Source: Cristatella mucedo (Eukaryota > Bryozoa > Phylactolaemata > Cristatellidae). From it: 64,000 nt of DNA. Below, one piece after another: positions 47,380 to 60,012 of the stretch. The translations under genes were made by a program, and so were the position numbers. The notes beneath the pieces were generated by a model that made no database searches, was not told where the DNA came from, and worked only from the letters and a program-made list of their open reading frames with translations. The stretch spans positions 3,865,001-3,929,000 of the forward strand of contig WPIO01000002.1 in NCBI GenBank assembly GCA_009760855.2. Direction: 5' to 3'. Numbering within the stretch: the stretch's first letter is position 1; each line of letters starts with the position of its first letter.

Positions 47380-47990
47380 TCATAGCTCCAGCCAACCATT
47401 TCCGACTATCCCTTCATATATCTCAATAAAAACATCATAAACTTTGTCAATATTATATATTAAAAGTTTCAGATCATTAATTTTACTTGCCCATCTCGTT
47501 TCACTGAGTGGATTTATCGCATGGTAACTGGCACCAGTGGTGTTACTTTTGAGGAAAATCCAACGCAGATTAAACTGCCGAGAATAATTTGCACATGTGT
47601 TGCGCAAAAGCAAAGAATTCACAGCCTCCAGGAAACTCTTTGCTGCATCCTTTACAACTAGATTCAGCGAGTGAGCACTGCAAGGTACATAGCCGGCACG
47701 TGGATGCATGCTAAGTATCCTCTTCATCACTCAACTTTCCTTATATTTCATGTCACTACAATTGTCATACCCCCATGTTCTTATATTTCCAACATACAAG
47801 TCTATATCTTGGAGCTGCTCAGACTGATTTTCAGTCATGAATGCACCCACGGTCTCTTGTAATGGGATGAAACAAAGAAAATTCTCCCCACTTCAATATT
47901 TTTTTACTGTGACTTCTCTGGCAATTCAGTTGATAATTCTCGCTTCTCCAGGTGTTTCAAGAAAGAGCCGTTTTCTTTGACAAGCTCTCT
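47380..47990 (-). pseudogene. hAT-type (ZMYM1-like) transposase remnant
   Basis: The minus strand reads WGYDNCSDMKYKES, a stop, then MKRILSMHPRAGYVPCSAHSLNLVVKDAAK..., a 116-codon frame with NPLSETRWASKI. This matches the hAT/ZMYM transposase layout: GQGYDNGxNMxGxxxGVQxRIL..NPxAxYxPCxxHSLNLxxxDAA, then PLSETRWxSR. A second frame toward 47880 (YKRPWVHS, TENQSEQLQD) is upstream sequence. It is inactivated by at least one stop and one shift. Terminal repeats were not found. Confidence 0.75.
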
Positions 47991-47999
47991 GACCTTTCC

Positions 48000-48489
48000 A
48001 GCCCTTCTCTTACGGTTTCTTTGGATCCATAACTCTGTAAAAAGAGGTAGCGTTCACATATGTTATACTGCTCTTGTACTTAACCATTGAGTGTAGAATG
48101 AATGCGAACCCCTAATTCTTCTAATTCCTAGTTCTGCGAACTCCTAATTGGCATACAGCAGCTCTCCACCAGAAGCGAGAGTCTATTTTGGTCATATAGC
48201 CATCAGCTGCAGGCGAATGCTACAGACATTTTAGTCCAATCCGACGTCGTCTTGGTCTGATTAACTGCAGTACTACTTCTGCCGGGCCAGCTACCCGATC
48301 GAACCAGCTACCATCTGCGAACGCTTTCCGTCTGCTGTGCAAATAATTAGACTCTGCAGAAGAAGAACGAAAACGAGCAGCAGGAAACAGAAAAATCAAT
48401 CGGCAGAGACACACGGTCCGTGCCCCACCTCTCTACCAGGGATAGAGAGGGAACCTACTGCTTGCACGTTTATATAGGTCAAAGTTACA
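48000..48489. other. Unassigned
   Basis: A 64-codon minus-strand frame at 48220-48414 has no recognised family. It may be flank of the hAT remnant. Confidence 0.35.
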
Positions 48490-49970
48490 CATTATTCAAA
48501 ATGATAATAATAATAACACTTTTCTATAGCTTCCACGGAGAACATGAACTCTTTCTAGGCATTTTACATTTGCAGCGAAAGAAGCGTGATGGAATGGTTT
48601 ATAGTAGCTTGCTCAATGTCAAAAATGGTTAGAGGTAACATGCATAGGGCCAACATACAATAATGGTTAGTGGCAGTATGAACATCTACAAACGCATAAG
48701 CACCAAAAGGATGAATGACTTGGACCACTAAATGCTGTGATAAATAGATGCGTTCGTTTTAGCTTCTTTTTAAGTATCGCTAAGTTAGGGGAAGTCGTCT
48801 GGAGGCAAGTTCGAGGCCTACCAGCTAAAGGCACACTGCTTCCAAAGGGTTTGAGGCTCGCACAGGGTGCAGGTAAATGATTCGATTCAGAAAAGTGAGC
48901 ACTGGGATGCTTAGCCTGGTCGGGAATATTTTTTATAAGGAAGAATAGAATAGACGGACATAAAAGTGAGTGATATAAACTTCCAGTTGATTGCAAATGT
49001 GCTTGACAGCGAGCCAGTGGAAGTCGGCGAGAAGTAGTGCAATGTGGTCACTGCCTCGCTTACGACAGACATGCCTAGCTGCAGAGTTTGGCAACAACTG
49101 TAAGCACCTGATTGATAGACCTGCAAGAGTGAGTTACAGAAGTCGAGACCGGATTTCAGAAATGTTTGGACCAATTTTGATGTGGTATCCTTGTCTACAA
49201 AGCCCGAATTTGAATAAGGTTATGCAGCTGAAAGGAGGCAGGCTTGACTGCTGAGATGATGTGGTCGTCTAATGAAAGATCACTTTGGAACAGGACGTCT
49301 AGGTTTAGTGCAGAGTCAATATAACATAAGTTGGCAGAGCGTATTATGAGACTCAGCTTTTCTAATTACTGAATTACACGTGGTGTACCCATAACTGGTC
49401 AGTCATTTGTACTATCAATCATTTAGGAAAGTTTGCTGCCATCAATGCATGCAGCGAGAAACTTATATAATCCGACGTGCTGAAGGGCTGTCAGGGATCA
49501 AATCAAAGGTAAAACTAAGTGCAATCTGCATAGAAGTGAAAGCTTTGGTTTTGCTTGGCAATTAAATCGGCCAGAGGGAGAGTATAAACCGCAGAAGGAA
49601 TGGACAAAGCACAAAGCTCCAAGATACCCCATACCTCAGAAGCACCTCAGCTGCTGTTTTTCCGTTCACACCGATATTCCGGAGTCTCCCTCTGACATAG
49701 GACCTAAACCATTGGATTGCTGTACGATTGATATCCAGGCGAGATTCGTGGCGCTCGAGAAGGTCTTGGTGATGGATAGCATCAAAGCTACCGAAATTTT
49801 GAAAACAAGCAGAGAGATTTTACTTAATTCAACATTCATATGAAGGTCACATACAACCTGAAGGAATGCTGACTGTGGGGTGATGAGCTCAAAAACAAAG
49901 GCTTTTGACTGTCAAATTACCTCTGAAGCTAGCCTGAATTGAGTCTGATAGGCCCCACTAAAGGTTATTC
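48490..49970 (-). mobile_element. LINE family A, 3' half
   Basis: Minus strand: ATT-rich tail and hairpin arm at 48500-48560, 3' UTR at 48600-48720, then the C-terminal block (LDFCNSLLQVYQSG, QLGMSVVSEAV, TSTGSLSS) and RT-equivalent sequence to about 49900. Frequent stops. Confidence 0.85.
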
Positions 49971-50500
49971 CTTTGAGGCCTGCAGCAACCTGAGGCCTTT
50001 GACTCGTTGGTTTTTGCACCCAAAATTCATGATTACATAGGGCTCTGCAAGGCAATTACTATCCCCTCAGCCACTTCTTAGTGGTTAAGTACATCTCATG
50101 AGAGGTTCCAGTATTGGGAATAAATCAATGAACTGCCGGCTTTTAGCTGTACTGCTCAATTCTTTTACTGCCTGTTACAGCCATCTTGGTAACGACAAAT
50201 GTGCCTTTGGAACTTTATCGTCGATCTGCCAAAAAAACGCTCGGTATCCACCTTCACTGCAGAAATGTTCGTACAGGCACCCTCTGTTCCTGCAGTATGG
50301 GGATCATTCTTTACTTTTCCATGATAATCACTCAAAGAGCTGCCGAAAAGTTCTAATATTTAATGTGGTTCTTTTCTAGTTATTAAAAACTTACCACCAT
50401 AATATAGCTATCTTTTAGCTTTTTAAGTTTTCTTCGGGTATTTCCCTTCTCTCAGTGCCCTAGGCGATTACCTAGTTCACCTAGTAACAGCATCGGCCTA
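49971..50500. other. Unassigned
   Basis: A 93-codon plus-strand frame (50098-50379) is unrecognised. It possibly belongs to the 5' part of a neighbouring LINE. Confidence 0.3.
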
Positions 50501-50504
50501 AAGT

Positions 50505-52215
50505 AGTGTCACTACCCCGGTTCTTCTGGATCATTCAGCTGCATTTGACATTATCAATCACGATACTCTTCATGAATGACTTAGAGAAGCGATCTGTCTA
50601 GCAAAAGAGGTAGTCGCGTGCTTCAAGTCGTACTTGCCCTACCCTGCTCAATCCCTGTGTCGTGGGGATCTGGTCACATCCACCAGAAAAGTCACATGTG
50701 GAGTCCCACAAACGTACGTGTGCTATCACTCAGTGTTCTCTATTTATACTGAACATATGCGAATAGCGTATCTGGCCGAGTGAGATCAGCATTCGCTTTA
50801 ATGCTACAGATAATCAGCTGTATGTGTCGTTTATAGCGTCGAACTCTGCTGCAGCATCTGATAAATCATTGCTTGCCTTGTTTTCTTTAGATTCTGGATG
50901 TCGGCAGAGATCGTTAAACTTACTGTCGTCAGACCAAATTGCTACTCAGAACACAGCAAAGGCGCGTGTGTCTGGACTAGAAGACTTTGCTCTTCGAATA
51001 AGTGATGCTGTCTGGCGATTATCACCGTGTGCTCAGAATTTAGGTGTCGTCCTTGACACCTGCCAACATTTTGATATTTTATTAAAAAGACAGCTTCCGT
51101 AGTTAGCCATCACTTACCTAGCCTAGATTAGAGACAGTCTGCCACCATGGCCTGCCAAAATGTAACTAGCTTCCCGTTTATGTCTCTGATCGATTATTGC
51201 TAATCCATTTTGTCCAGGCTTCCAAAGAAATGCACTATGCCGCTGCAGGTGGTGAAGAATTTTCCTGCAAGGCTATTTTACAAATAATCGTGGTTTTACC
51301 ACGTGTCTCTTTCGCCGAAAAAGCTTCGATGGCTTCCGTTTAATCAACAGATACAAAATAAAGTTCTTACGCTGACCCACAAGTCCTGCCACGGCTTGGC
51401 TCTTTCCTACCTAATAATAATATAATAATAATAATGATGCACTTGATACAGCGCCCTCAGAGAAAATAATTTTTCTCTTTAGGCGCTTTACATTGGCTGC
51501 AAAGGGAAATGCAATTGAATAGTGAGTAAAATCATGCTTGATAAACAAACAAAATGAATAACATGGTTAAGGGTGACATGCACAGGGTCAGCATGCAAAT
51601 TTGGTTAGTTGTAGCATGCACAGTGTCAGCTCTCATAAGCACATCGAGGACAAATCAAAGGGACCCACTAAATACTGTCCTAAATAGGTGTGTTTTTAAA
51701 TTCTTTTTAAATGTGCTCATGTCACGGGATGTTCTGACGCAGGTCGGGAGGGAGTTCAATGCCACCAAGCTGAGCTGCTGCACCAGTTTCAGCCTCCTCG
51801 TGCTATCAGGTCCTGTATGGACAACGAGTTTGATATTCAATTCCCATCTTAAAGACGGTTGATGACAGAAGCTTTTGCTCTGCAGGCTTAGGCATTAGTA
51901 CTCGCTTCCACAGTTCTTAGGCAAAAGCATCTACTTTCCTGCTGGTAAATGTGACAATATTTTTTCTAGCCTTTCTGAACTGCTACTTACAGTATATGCT
52001 ACTTACTACCTCGTACGCCCTCCTGACGCAGCTATGCTTCTCACGTTCTCTTTATCGTGTGATGAAGTCTGTTGGCTACAGGATGCTTATCGAGAGCCAT
52101 ATAGGCTATGAGTGCACTTTAGAAAACTCTCCTTCGTAGCGCTCCCTTAATCTTTGTGGCTCAGGAAAGTCACAAAGTCACACGTAAAGATATATTAACT
52201 ACATTACATATTCTG
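50505..52215 (+). mobile_element. LINE family B, 3' half with nested family A tail
   Basis: Plus strand: RT palm start LDHSAAFDIINHDTL at 50525-50570, GVPQT at about 50702, the thumb region SGLEDFALRISDAVWRLSPCAQ at 50960-51030, then LTHKSCHGLALSY to 51410. A minus-strand family A terminus (51411-51765) interrupts it. It resumes AELLHQFQPP-equivalent (51765) to the end near 52200. Part of a duplicated block (see 56802). Confidence 0.85.
51411..51765 (-). mobile_element. LINE family A 3' fragment nested in family B
   Basis: Minus strand: ATT tail, hairpin, paired CATGC motifs and the extreme ORF end. It splits the family B coding sequence after TCCTACCT. The same insertion with the same borders recurs at 57365-57720. 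Confidence 0.9.
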
Positions 52216-52844
52216 TCAGGAAAACCCGCAAATTGGTTAAAGATAGATGGAAGTGTGGGCATGCACATGCACTTGAACAACCTCACTCAGGGACCTAGCA
52301 AATGCTGAGAGGAACCGACGGATTTCTGGTTTCATTTTCAATGGCAATCAGTTAAGGGATTGAAAGACAGTTGGGACTGAGTTCCAGGCTTCGAGATCAC
52401 ACGAAGTAAAGCAAAGCTCTCTAAAAGATTTCAAATTCCAGTAGTTTATAAAGGGCCAGTTCAGTTCGATAAGATCCTGTGTAACATGGCGGTTGCAACG
52501 TTCCCGATCTACTTCTGCAATTCCACAACTCCACAAGGAATAAATGAAAGCAAGGCAAAAAAGTTGCCTATAGCCTCCCAAAAGCCCAATGGGCTTTTAT
52601 TGAGCATTGACTGACCAAGCCGAAGTCATCTCACACAATAAAGACGAACTGAGAAACATAGCTGAGTCTGGAGGGCAGTTTATGGAGTGAATAACATTGA
52701 AGCCACCTTTGATGACTGCTCGTTGACACGAGCCCTGCCGTGTATGTGAAGCGCCTGGATACAGATTGCAGTCTCTTAGAGTGCTAGGTAGACAGCTGCA
52801 TTTAATGTCAAGGTGAAACGAAGGAAATATTGCTCCGCAGACGG
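52216..52844 (-). mobile_element. LINE family D, 3' fragment, copy 1
   Basis: The minus strand gives CNRHVTQDLIELNWPFINY, FRELCFTSCDLEAWNSVPT (equivalent of CHVTxxLxxLHWLPV and AFxxxAPxAWNSLPT), then a 3' region with GCGCTTCACATACACGGCAGGGCTC. Related sequences lie at 58150-58787 and 63300-63960. Confidence 0.65.
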
Positions 52845-55399
52845 CAGCAGAAGAATTATTTCGATGCTGCAGACATCCCACCATATTATTTTTTCTTACG
52901 GAGCAAGATGATTCTTGTTCCAAGACAGCAGGCACCGTCTACTCACTAGATGTTGCTTCTTTTTTCTGCCCACGGCTTCCGATTGCATAAGGAAATAAAA
53001 TGCTGTCAGTTCTTGAAATATTGTTGTCTAAACGGCTGAACACCGAGCCGAGTGGCTAGTTAAGAAGCAGTTGCGGATGTTCTTCACCTAACCATACGTT
53101 CAAGCGATCAATGTGGAGATTTCAGACGAGCAATAGCTGGCGACAAAGAAAGTTGAGCATCGGTTCAACCCTCTACGATAGTGTTGGATGATAGTTATCT
53201 GCAGCTGCCTTCTCACTTAAGGCCTTTTGTGATGTGATTCACATGGTTTGTCAATCCTTAGTGACCTGATCTTCAAAGGCCAATAGCTGTCACACCTCGG
53301 TCACTTCATTGATAGGCTTTGCAGCTTTTTCATGAAGGCATTTTGATATAGTCAGAACAACCATGCTTGCATGTCTACTAGCCTGGTTAACTTAATGACA
53401 TAGAGCACATGCTAAAAGCTTGCATCAGACGTCGAGAAAACTGAAACCCCAACCCACCTACGACCTTCGTGGAGCATGAGAATTGGCTCCTAAAAACAAA
53501 GTCTTGGCAGTGTGCACTTCAACTTTATCGTCACGCGACTTTGAAGTGCGAGCTTAAGTGTTGCCCCTCGAGCATGCAATTTTATGATAATAGAAGTTGG
53601 TGCTGAATTTTAACTACAACCCACTAGTAACATAGCCGAGATGAGCCGAGCAGTATAGGCAGTGGAACGTGTGATTATGAATGAACAAGAATCATGCAAA
53701 CCGTAAGATGATTGATTCCATTCGGAGGACGTCACAGCGGCAGCCTTGTTTAGTGCAGAGCCATTATTCAGAAGGTATGCCAATCCTTAACGAGGGATTT
53801 ACATAATGTAGATGTCTCTCTTGTGGGCTTCATGAATACAATTATTGCCCTGTGGACCTTCGCAGTGTTGAGATTCTTCTACCTCTGAATGAGTACGTCA
53901 GGTCTCCATCAGACCTGTCGTCGGGCTCGGTAGCCTGACCAAGCAAAAAATCTCCTGGCTCCAATTTCGAGGACTTTATAAGAAGAAACTACTCCAGCCA
54001 TGCCCAGTCTACTCACTATAGACCGCAGAGCCGTCGTGACACAAACTAGGTAAGACGGGGTCTTTTCACGACCTCGGATGCGAGTTTGTGGGTTTGAGTC
54101 ATGGCACCCCGACCAAATAACATCTGAAAAATAAATCGAAAAAATTAGCCCGAAAAAAGCCTCCACAAAACAGGCTATTTTAAAATAGCCACGACCGCAT
54201 AACAATATTTTGACAAATCTTTAATAATGCGATTAACCTATAACATTTAACATGCTATATCATGATAATGAAAATGAAATGTTCAAGTATAATTTATTGA
54301 GAAGGTTAAAAAAAGAAGGCGTATTGAACATTTCTGTTTTTATTTTAGAAAATTGCAAATAATTCAAAGATAACTTTTCTAATAATCCGTATTTTTTATT
54401 TTCGTTTCTTTTTGCTGCATTATTCTGTTAATTCTTCCTATCCATGTCCATCAGTCAATATGGAGAACCTAGAATCAGAGAAAGGAAAATATTTTTTTTT
54501 AAGCAAAGGGTTTTGGTAGAGGAAAGAAAAAATAATGCTGATGGAAGTAGGTCCTGAAAATGCGTCGAGTCCAGTTGTCGAGGTCGTATGAAGGTGATCA
54601 ACAACAAAGCAACATTAATTACAGAAGTTACTTACTCACTAGATCTGGCAAAGAATTAGTTAGTTGGTTGCCAAAATTCGAAGAATAGCTGCAACTGGTG
54701 TAGTGAAACCCAGACAGATAGTTTAACAAAGTACAGAGGAAATATCACTGGAGGTAGCAAGACATCTTCCAGCATACATAACAGCACAGGGAATGATAAA
54801 AAGAACGCGGAAACGAACATAATATCCGTTCACAAATCCGGCAACAGTCAGAGACATTTTCATATCTGGAGTTTTGCAAAATACATTGAGCAACACTAAT
54901 TTTCTTCTTTGGTCTCTGCAGCAGATAATGATAATCTGATTCTAATGGTGGGAACCAATGAAATTCTTATATTTTGGAGCAGCACCGTCATCGGTTCATG
55001 GATGGAAAGTTTTAAATCACCCCTGAAATTCCTTTTTCCCCCAAGTTTTCACTGTGCATGCTTGGTCGACACATCCGTGGTTCCTTTGATCTGAATTATT
55101 CTGCAAAATAAGCGTGAGGCGACATATGTCCGCATTTTTCATAAGTTTTAAGATTTGAAGGTACTTTGAATCTAACAAGAATCGTGGCGGATTTTCAGAT
55201 AGCCAGTAATAATGCCGTGATTAATATATTTTCCATCATGCAACTCTTTGGATGCCTCTTTCATTTAGGACAGTTATTGTGGACGAAAGTTCAAGATACT
55301 CATTAAACATTAGCCTTATGTCACACTATTAAGCAATGATTTAGGTAAGTATGGGTTTATATATTTGCATACATACCTTTCAATAATGATGATACGATT
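52845..55399. other. Unassigned intergenic DNA
   Basis: The longest stretch without a recognised repeat. The part from 54.2 to 55.4 kb is very AT-rich. A 98-codon minus frame at 53909-54205 and a 61-codon plus frame at 54909-55094 show no family motif. Confidence 0.45.
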
Positions 55400-55590
55400 T
55401 TTATAGTGGAATAAGCGAACTTGATCTCTTTCCAGTCACTTCACATACGGTGCACATTAAGCACGGTTGAATAGTTAGTGGTAGCTTGCTCTATGAAAAC
55501 AATGATAGCATGGTTAGGTGACATGCATAGGGTCAGCATGCAAATGGCCAGTGGCAGCATGCACATTGTCAGTGCCCCTATCTATAAACA
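55400..55590 (-). mobile_element. LINE family A, 3' scrap
   Basis: Minus-strand 3' UTR with paired CATGC motifs (55515-55575) and a decayed hairpin arm. Confidence 0.75.
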
Positions 55591-56089
55591 CAATCCATTT
55601 ACGTTGACCAGCACTTACGCTTAAGCAGCGTCTTTGTGAATTCTATTTACCCTGTCTTGGCCGCCTTACATGGATCGATGAGGAAATGATGGTCACTACT
55701 TATTTCTGCTTTGCTTTGCTGTCAAAAGTAGCTTATGAAAACCCCAAAGAGAAGACGTAGGCTTCAGCACCTCCCATTTCCGCATTTGTGTCAGAAAGTA
55801 TTATTTGAAAACCTTTCTGTCTAGACCTGATAAACATTTGACAGCCTCAATAAAATGAATGCTTATTATTGCTTGTACATGGTCTGTACGAAAAAATTGG
55901 CGAAACTGCTTCTATCAAAATTTCAAGATAGGTTGCTTGCTTGAGTGCCCAGATACTGGAGAGTTGTATCTTGTCAAACACGTTGGGCGACATTAAACAA
56001 AATGCAGAATCCACATTTCAGATAGCTTACCACCAGCTACCGAGCATGTGCTGACGCCTGTCTTCTACAGCAAGAATATTATCAATACC
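55591..56089. other. Unassigned
   Basis: No gene or repeat recognised. Confidence 0.4.
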
Positions 56090-56801
56090 AGCAGCAAAGT
56101 AATTGAACAATTGGAGTAATTAATAATCGTTATGTGTCGTTTAAAGCCTCGAAGTCTGATGCTACATCTGATAAATCAATCCTTGCCTTGCATTCTGTCG
56201 ATTCTGTATGTCGTCAGAGTTCGTTAAACTTATCGTCTTTAAGCCAAATTGTTACTAGAATACAGCAAAGGTGCGTGTAGATGGACTAGATGACTTTGCT
56301 CTTCTAATGAGTGATGCTGTCTGGCGACCATCAAAGTGTGCTCAGAATTTAGGTGTCGTCTTTGACACCTGCCAACTTTTTGAATTACTTATTAAAAAGA
56401 CAGCTTCCGTAGTTAGCCATCACTTTCCTAGCCAAGATTAAAGATCGTCTGCCACAATGGCTTGCCAAAATGTAACTAGCTTCCCGGTTATGTCTGTGGT
56501 TGCTTATTGCTAATCCATTTTGTCAGGGCTTCCAAAGAAAGCCACTATGCCACTGCAGGTGGTGAAGAATTTTGCTGCAAGGATACTTTACGAGTAATTG
56601 TGGTTTTACCACGTGTCTCTTTGGCTGAAGGAGCTTCGATGGCTTCCTTTTGATCAACAGACACAAAATAAAGCTCTTACACTGACCCACATGTCCCTTC
56701 ACGGCTTTGCTCCTTACCTAGCTGAGCTGCTGCACCAGTTTCAGCCTCCTCGTGTCCTCGGGTCCTTAAGGGACGACAGGTTTGCTATTTTAATTTCCTG
56801 C
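56090..56801 (+). mobile_element. LINE family B fragment, adjacent to the duplicated copy
   Basis: Plus-strand RT thumb and C-terminal region (LAELLHQFQPPRVLGSLRDD at about 56720-56780). It breaks abruptly at CTGCTGCAGCATCTG, where a second near-parallel copy of the same region starts. Confidence 0.85.
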
Positions 56802-58787
56802 TGCAGCATCTGATAAATCATTGCTTGCCTTGTTTTTTTTAGATTCTGGATGTCGGCAGAGTTCGTTAAACTTACCGTCGTCAGACCAAATTGCTACTCA
56901 GAACACAGCAAAGGCGCGTGTGTCTGGACTAGAAGACTTTGCTCTTCGAATAAGTGATGCTGTCTGGCGATCATCACCGTGTGCTCAGAATTTAGGTGTC
57001 GTCCTTGACACTTGCCAACATTTTGATATTTTATTAAAAAGACAGCTTCTGTAGTTAGCCATCACTTACCTAGCCTAGATTGGAGACAGTCTGCCACAAT
57101 GGCCTGCCAAAATGTAACTAGCTTCCCGTTTATGTCTCTGATCGATTATTGCTAATCCATTTTGTCCAGGCTTCCAAAGAAATGCACTATGCCGCTGCAG
57201 GTGGTGAAGAATTTTCCTGCAAGGCTATTTTACAAATAATTGTGGTTTTACCACGTGTCTCTTTCGCCGAAAAAGCTTCGATGGCTTCCGTTTAATCAAC
57301 AGATACAAAGTAAAGTTCTTACGCTGACCCACAAGTCCTGCCACGGCTTGGCTCTTTCCTACCTAATAATAATATAATAATAATAATGATGCACTTGATA
57401 CAGCGCCCTCAGAGAAAATAATTTTTCTCTTTAGGCGCTTTACATTGGCTGCAAAGGGAAATGCAATTGAATAGTGAGTAAAATCATGCTTGATAAACAA
57501 ACAAAATGAATAACATGGTTAAGGGTGACATGCACAGGGTCAGCATGCAAATTTGGTTAGTTGTAGCATGCACAGTGTCAGCTCTCATAAGCACAGCGAG
57601 GACGAATCACAGAGACCCACTAAATACTGTCCCAAATAAGTGTGTTTTTAAATTCTTTTTAAATGTGGTCATGTCACGGGATGTTCTGACGCAGGTCGGG
57701 AGGGAGTTCAATGCCACCAAGCTGAGCTGCTGCACCAGTTTCAGCCTCCTCGTGCTATCAGGTCCTGTATGGACAACGAGTTTGATATTCAATTCCCAGC
57801 TTAAAACGGTTAATGACAGAAGCTTTTGCTCTGCAGGCCTAGGCAGTGGTACTCGCTTCCACTGTTCTTATGCAAAAGCATCTACTTTCCCGCTAGTGAC
57901 TGTGACGAAATCTTTTCTAGCCTTTCTGAGCTGCTACTTACAGTATATGCTACTTGTTACCTCGTACGTACACCTGATTCAGTTGTGCTTCTCACGTTCT
58001 CTTTATCGTGTGAGATTAAGTATGTTTGCTACAGGATGTAATAAAGAGCCACATAGGCTTTGAGTGCACTTAAAAAAAACTCTCCTGCATAGAGCTCACC
58101 TAGTCTTTCCGGCCTTGCAGAGTCACACATGAAGATATATTAACTAAATCACATATTCTGCCAGGGAAGCGCGCCAATTGGTTAATAAAGATAGATGGCA
58201 GTGTGGGCATGCACATGCGCTTGAACAACCTCACTCAGGGACCTAGCAAGTGCTGCGAGGTATAGACGGATTTCTGGTTTCATTTTCAATGGCAATTAGT
58301 TATGGGATTTAATGATAGTTGGGAGTGAGTTTCAGGCTTCGAGATCACACGAAACAAAGCAAAGCTCTCTAAAAGACTTGAACTTCCACTACTTTATAAA
58401 GAGCCATTTCAGTGCGGTAAGATGCTGTGTAACATGGCGATTGCAATTTTCCCGATCTACTTCTGTAATTCCACAACCATGCAAGGACTAAATGAAGGCT
58501 AGGCAAAAAAGTTGCCTATAGCCTACCAAAAGCCTATGGGGATTTAACTGAGAATTTAATGACCAAATAGACTTCATCTCACACATCAAAGACAAACTGA
58601 GAAACGTAGCTGAGTCATGCAGGCAGTCAAGGGAGTGAGCAAAATTGAAGAAATCTTTGACGACTGTTCGTTGACACGAGCCCTGCCGTCTATGTGAAGT
58701 GCCTGGATACAGATTGCAGTCTCTTGGAGCGCTAGGTAGACACTTGCATTTAATCTCAAGGTGAAAAGAAGGAAATAGTGCTCCACA
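56802..58787. repeat. Second copy of a duplicated block of about 2 kb
   Basis: Collinear with 50838-52844, including the family B thumb region, the nested minus-strand family A tail (57365-57720) with identical borders, the rest of family B to about 58140 and the family D fragment (58150-58787). Over 51.1-51.4 kb I count about 4 differences in 280 bp; in the family D part, about 18 in 118. Confidence 0.88.
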
Positions 58788-58879
58788 GAGCACCTGCACT
58801 GGTCCCGCAAGGGTACGTTCCCGATCCCTGGTTTTCCTCCTTTTTACTTTACCCCTGGGAATAGTGATTCAGGCCCATT

Positions 58880-59705
58880 GAGATTGCCAATTGCTTCCAA
58901 GCTAAAGATGATCAGCATTATGTGTCGTTTAAAACGTCGGACTCTGCTGCAGCCTTTAAAAATTTAATGCTTGCCTTGCAAACATGAGATCCCGGATGTT
59001 GGCAGATTTCATTTTACTTAATGACCGCAAAACTTAGGTCCTACCGAAAAGACGCCCCAGGCATGTGGCTGGAATAAAAGAATTTGCTCTTTTAATAAGT
59101 GATGCTGCTGTGAAACAACCACTGTGTGCTCAGAATTTAAGTGCTGTCTTTGACGAAATCTTAAGTATTGAAAGTCTCATTGAGCAGTCTGCCTCCAAAG
59201 CTAGCCGTTGGGTCCATAGCCAAGATTATAGGCTGTCTGCCACTATAGCTTGATGGAAGTTTAACTATTTTCCTAGTTGTGTAATCTGGTAGAATATTGC
59301 TATTTCATTTTGGCTGGGTTTCCATAAAAAAGCCTCTATTTCGCTGCAGGTGGTGAAGAAATTTGCTGCAAGGATTGTTAAAGAATCACTGTGGTTTTTA
59401 CCACGTGTCTAATTTGCTAAAGGAGTATCGATGGTTTTCAGTTGATCGACAGACACAAAGAAAACTTCTTATGCTGACCCAAAAGGCCCGTCATGGCTTG
59501 GCTCCGTCGTACCTAGCTGAACTGCTGCACCTGTTTCGGGCTACTCCTGCTCTCAGGTCCACAATGGATAACGAGTATTCTATTCAGTTTCCTCGTGTAA
59601 AGGCGGTTGATGACCCAAGCTTTTGCTCTTCGAGCCTAGAAATCGGCAAGTCTGCGATTCCAACCTTCGTATAATGTTAACAACTGAAGCTCTTGAGGGC
59701 CTTGA
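58880..59705 (+). mobile_element. LINE family B, 3' half without 3' end
   Basis: The plus strand gives AGIKEFALLISDAAVKQP (59065) and LTQKARHGLAPSYLAELLHLF (59460-59550). It ends where a family A tail begins. Confidence 0.85.
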
Positions 59706-60012
59706 AATAGGAACTCACTTCCATTTGATAATAATAATAATAATAATATACTGGATAAAGCGATCTCAGAGAACTTAATCTCCTTCTAGGCGCTTTACAT
59801 TTGCTGCAAAGGAAAATGCAATTAAATAGTAAGTAAAATCATGCTTAAAAAATAAACAAAATAAATTACATGGTTTTGAATGACATGCACAGGGTCAGCA
59901 TGCAAATGTGGTCAGTGGCAGCATGCACAGTGTCAGCACTCTTAAGCACGCGAAGGACGAATCACAGGGACCCAATAAATGCTGTCCTAAATAGGAGTGT
60001 TTTTAAGTTCCT

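Noticed and set aside
53909-54205. 98-codon minus-strand frame as a possible gene
   Set aside because: A length expected by chance in 64 kb, with no recognisable domain.
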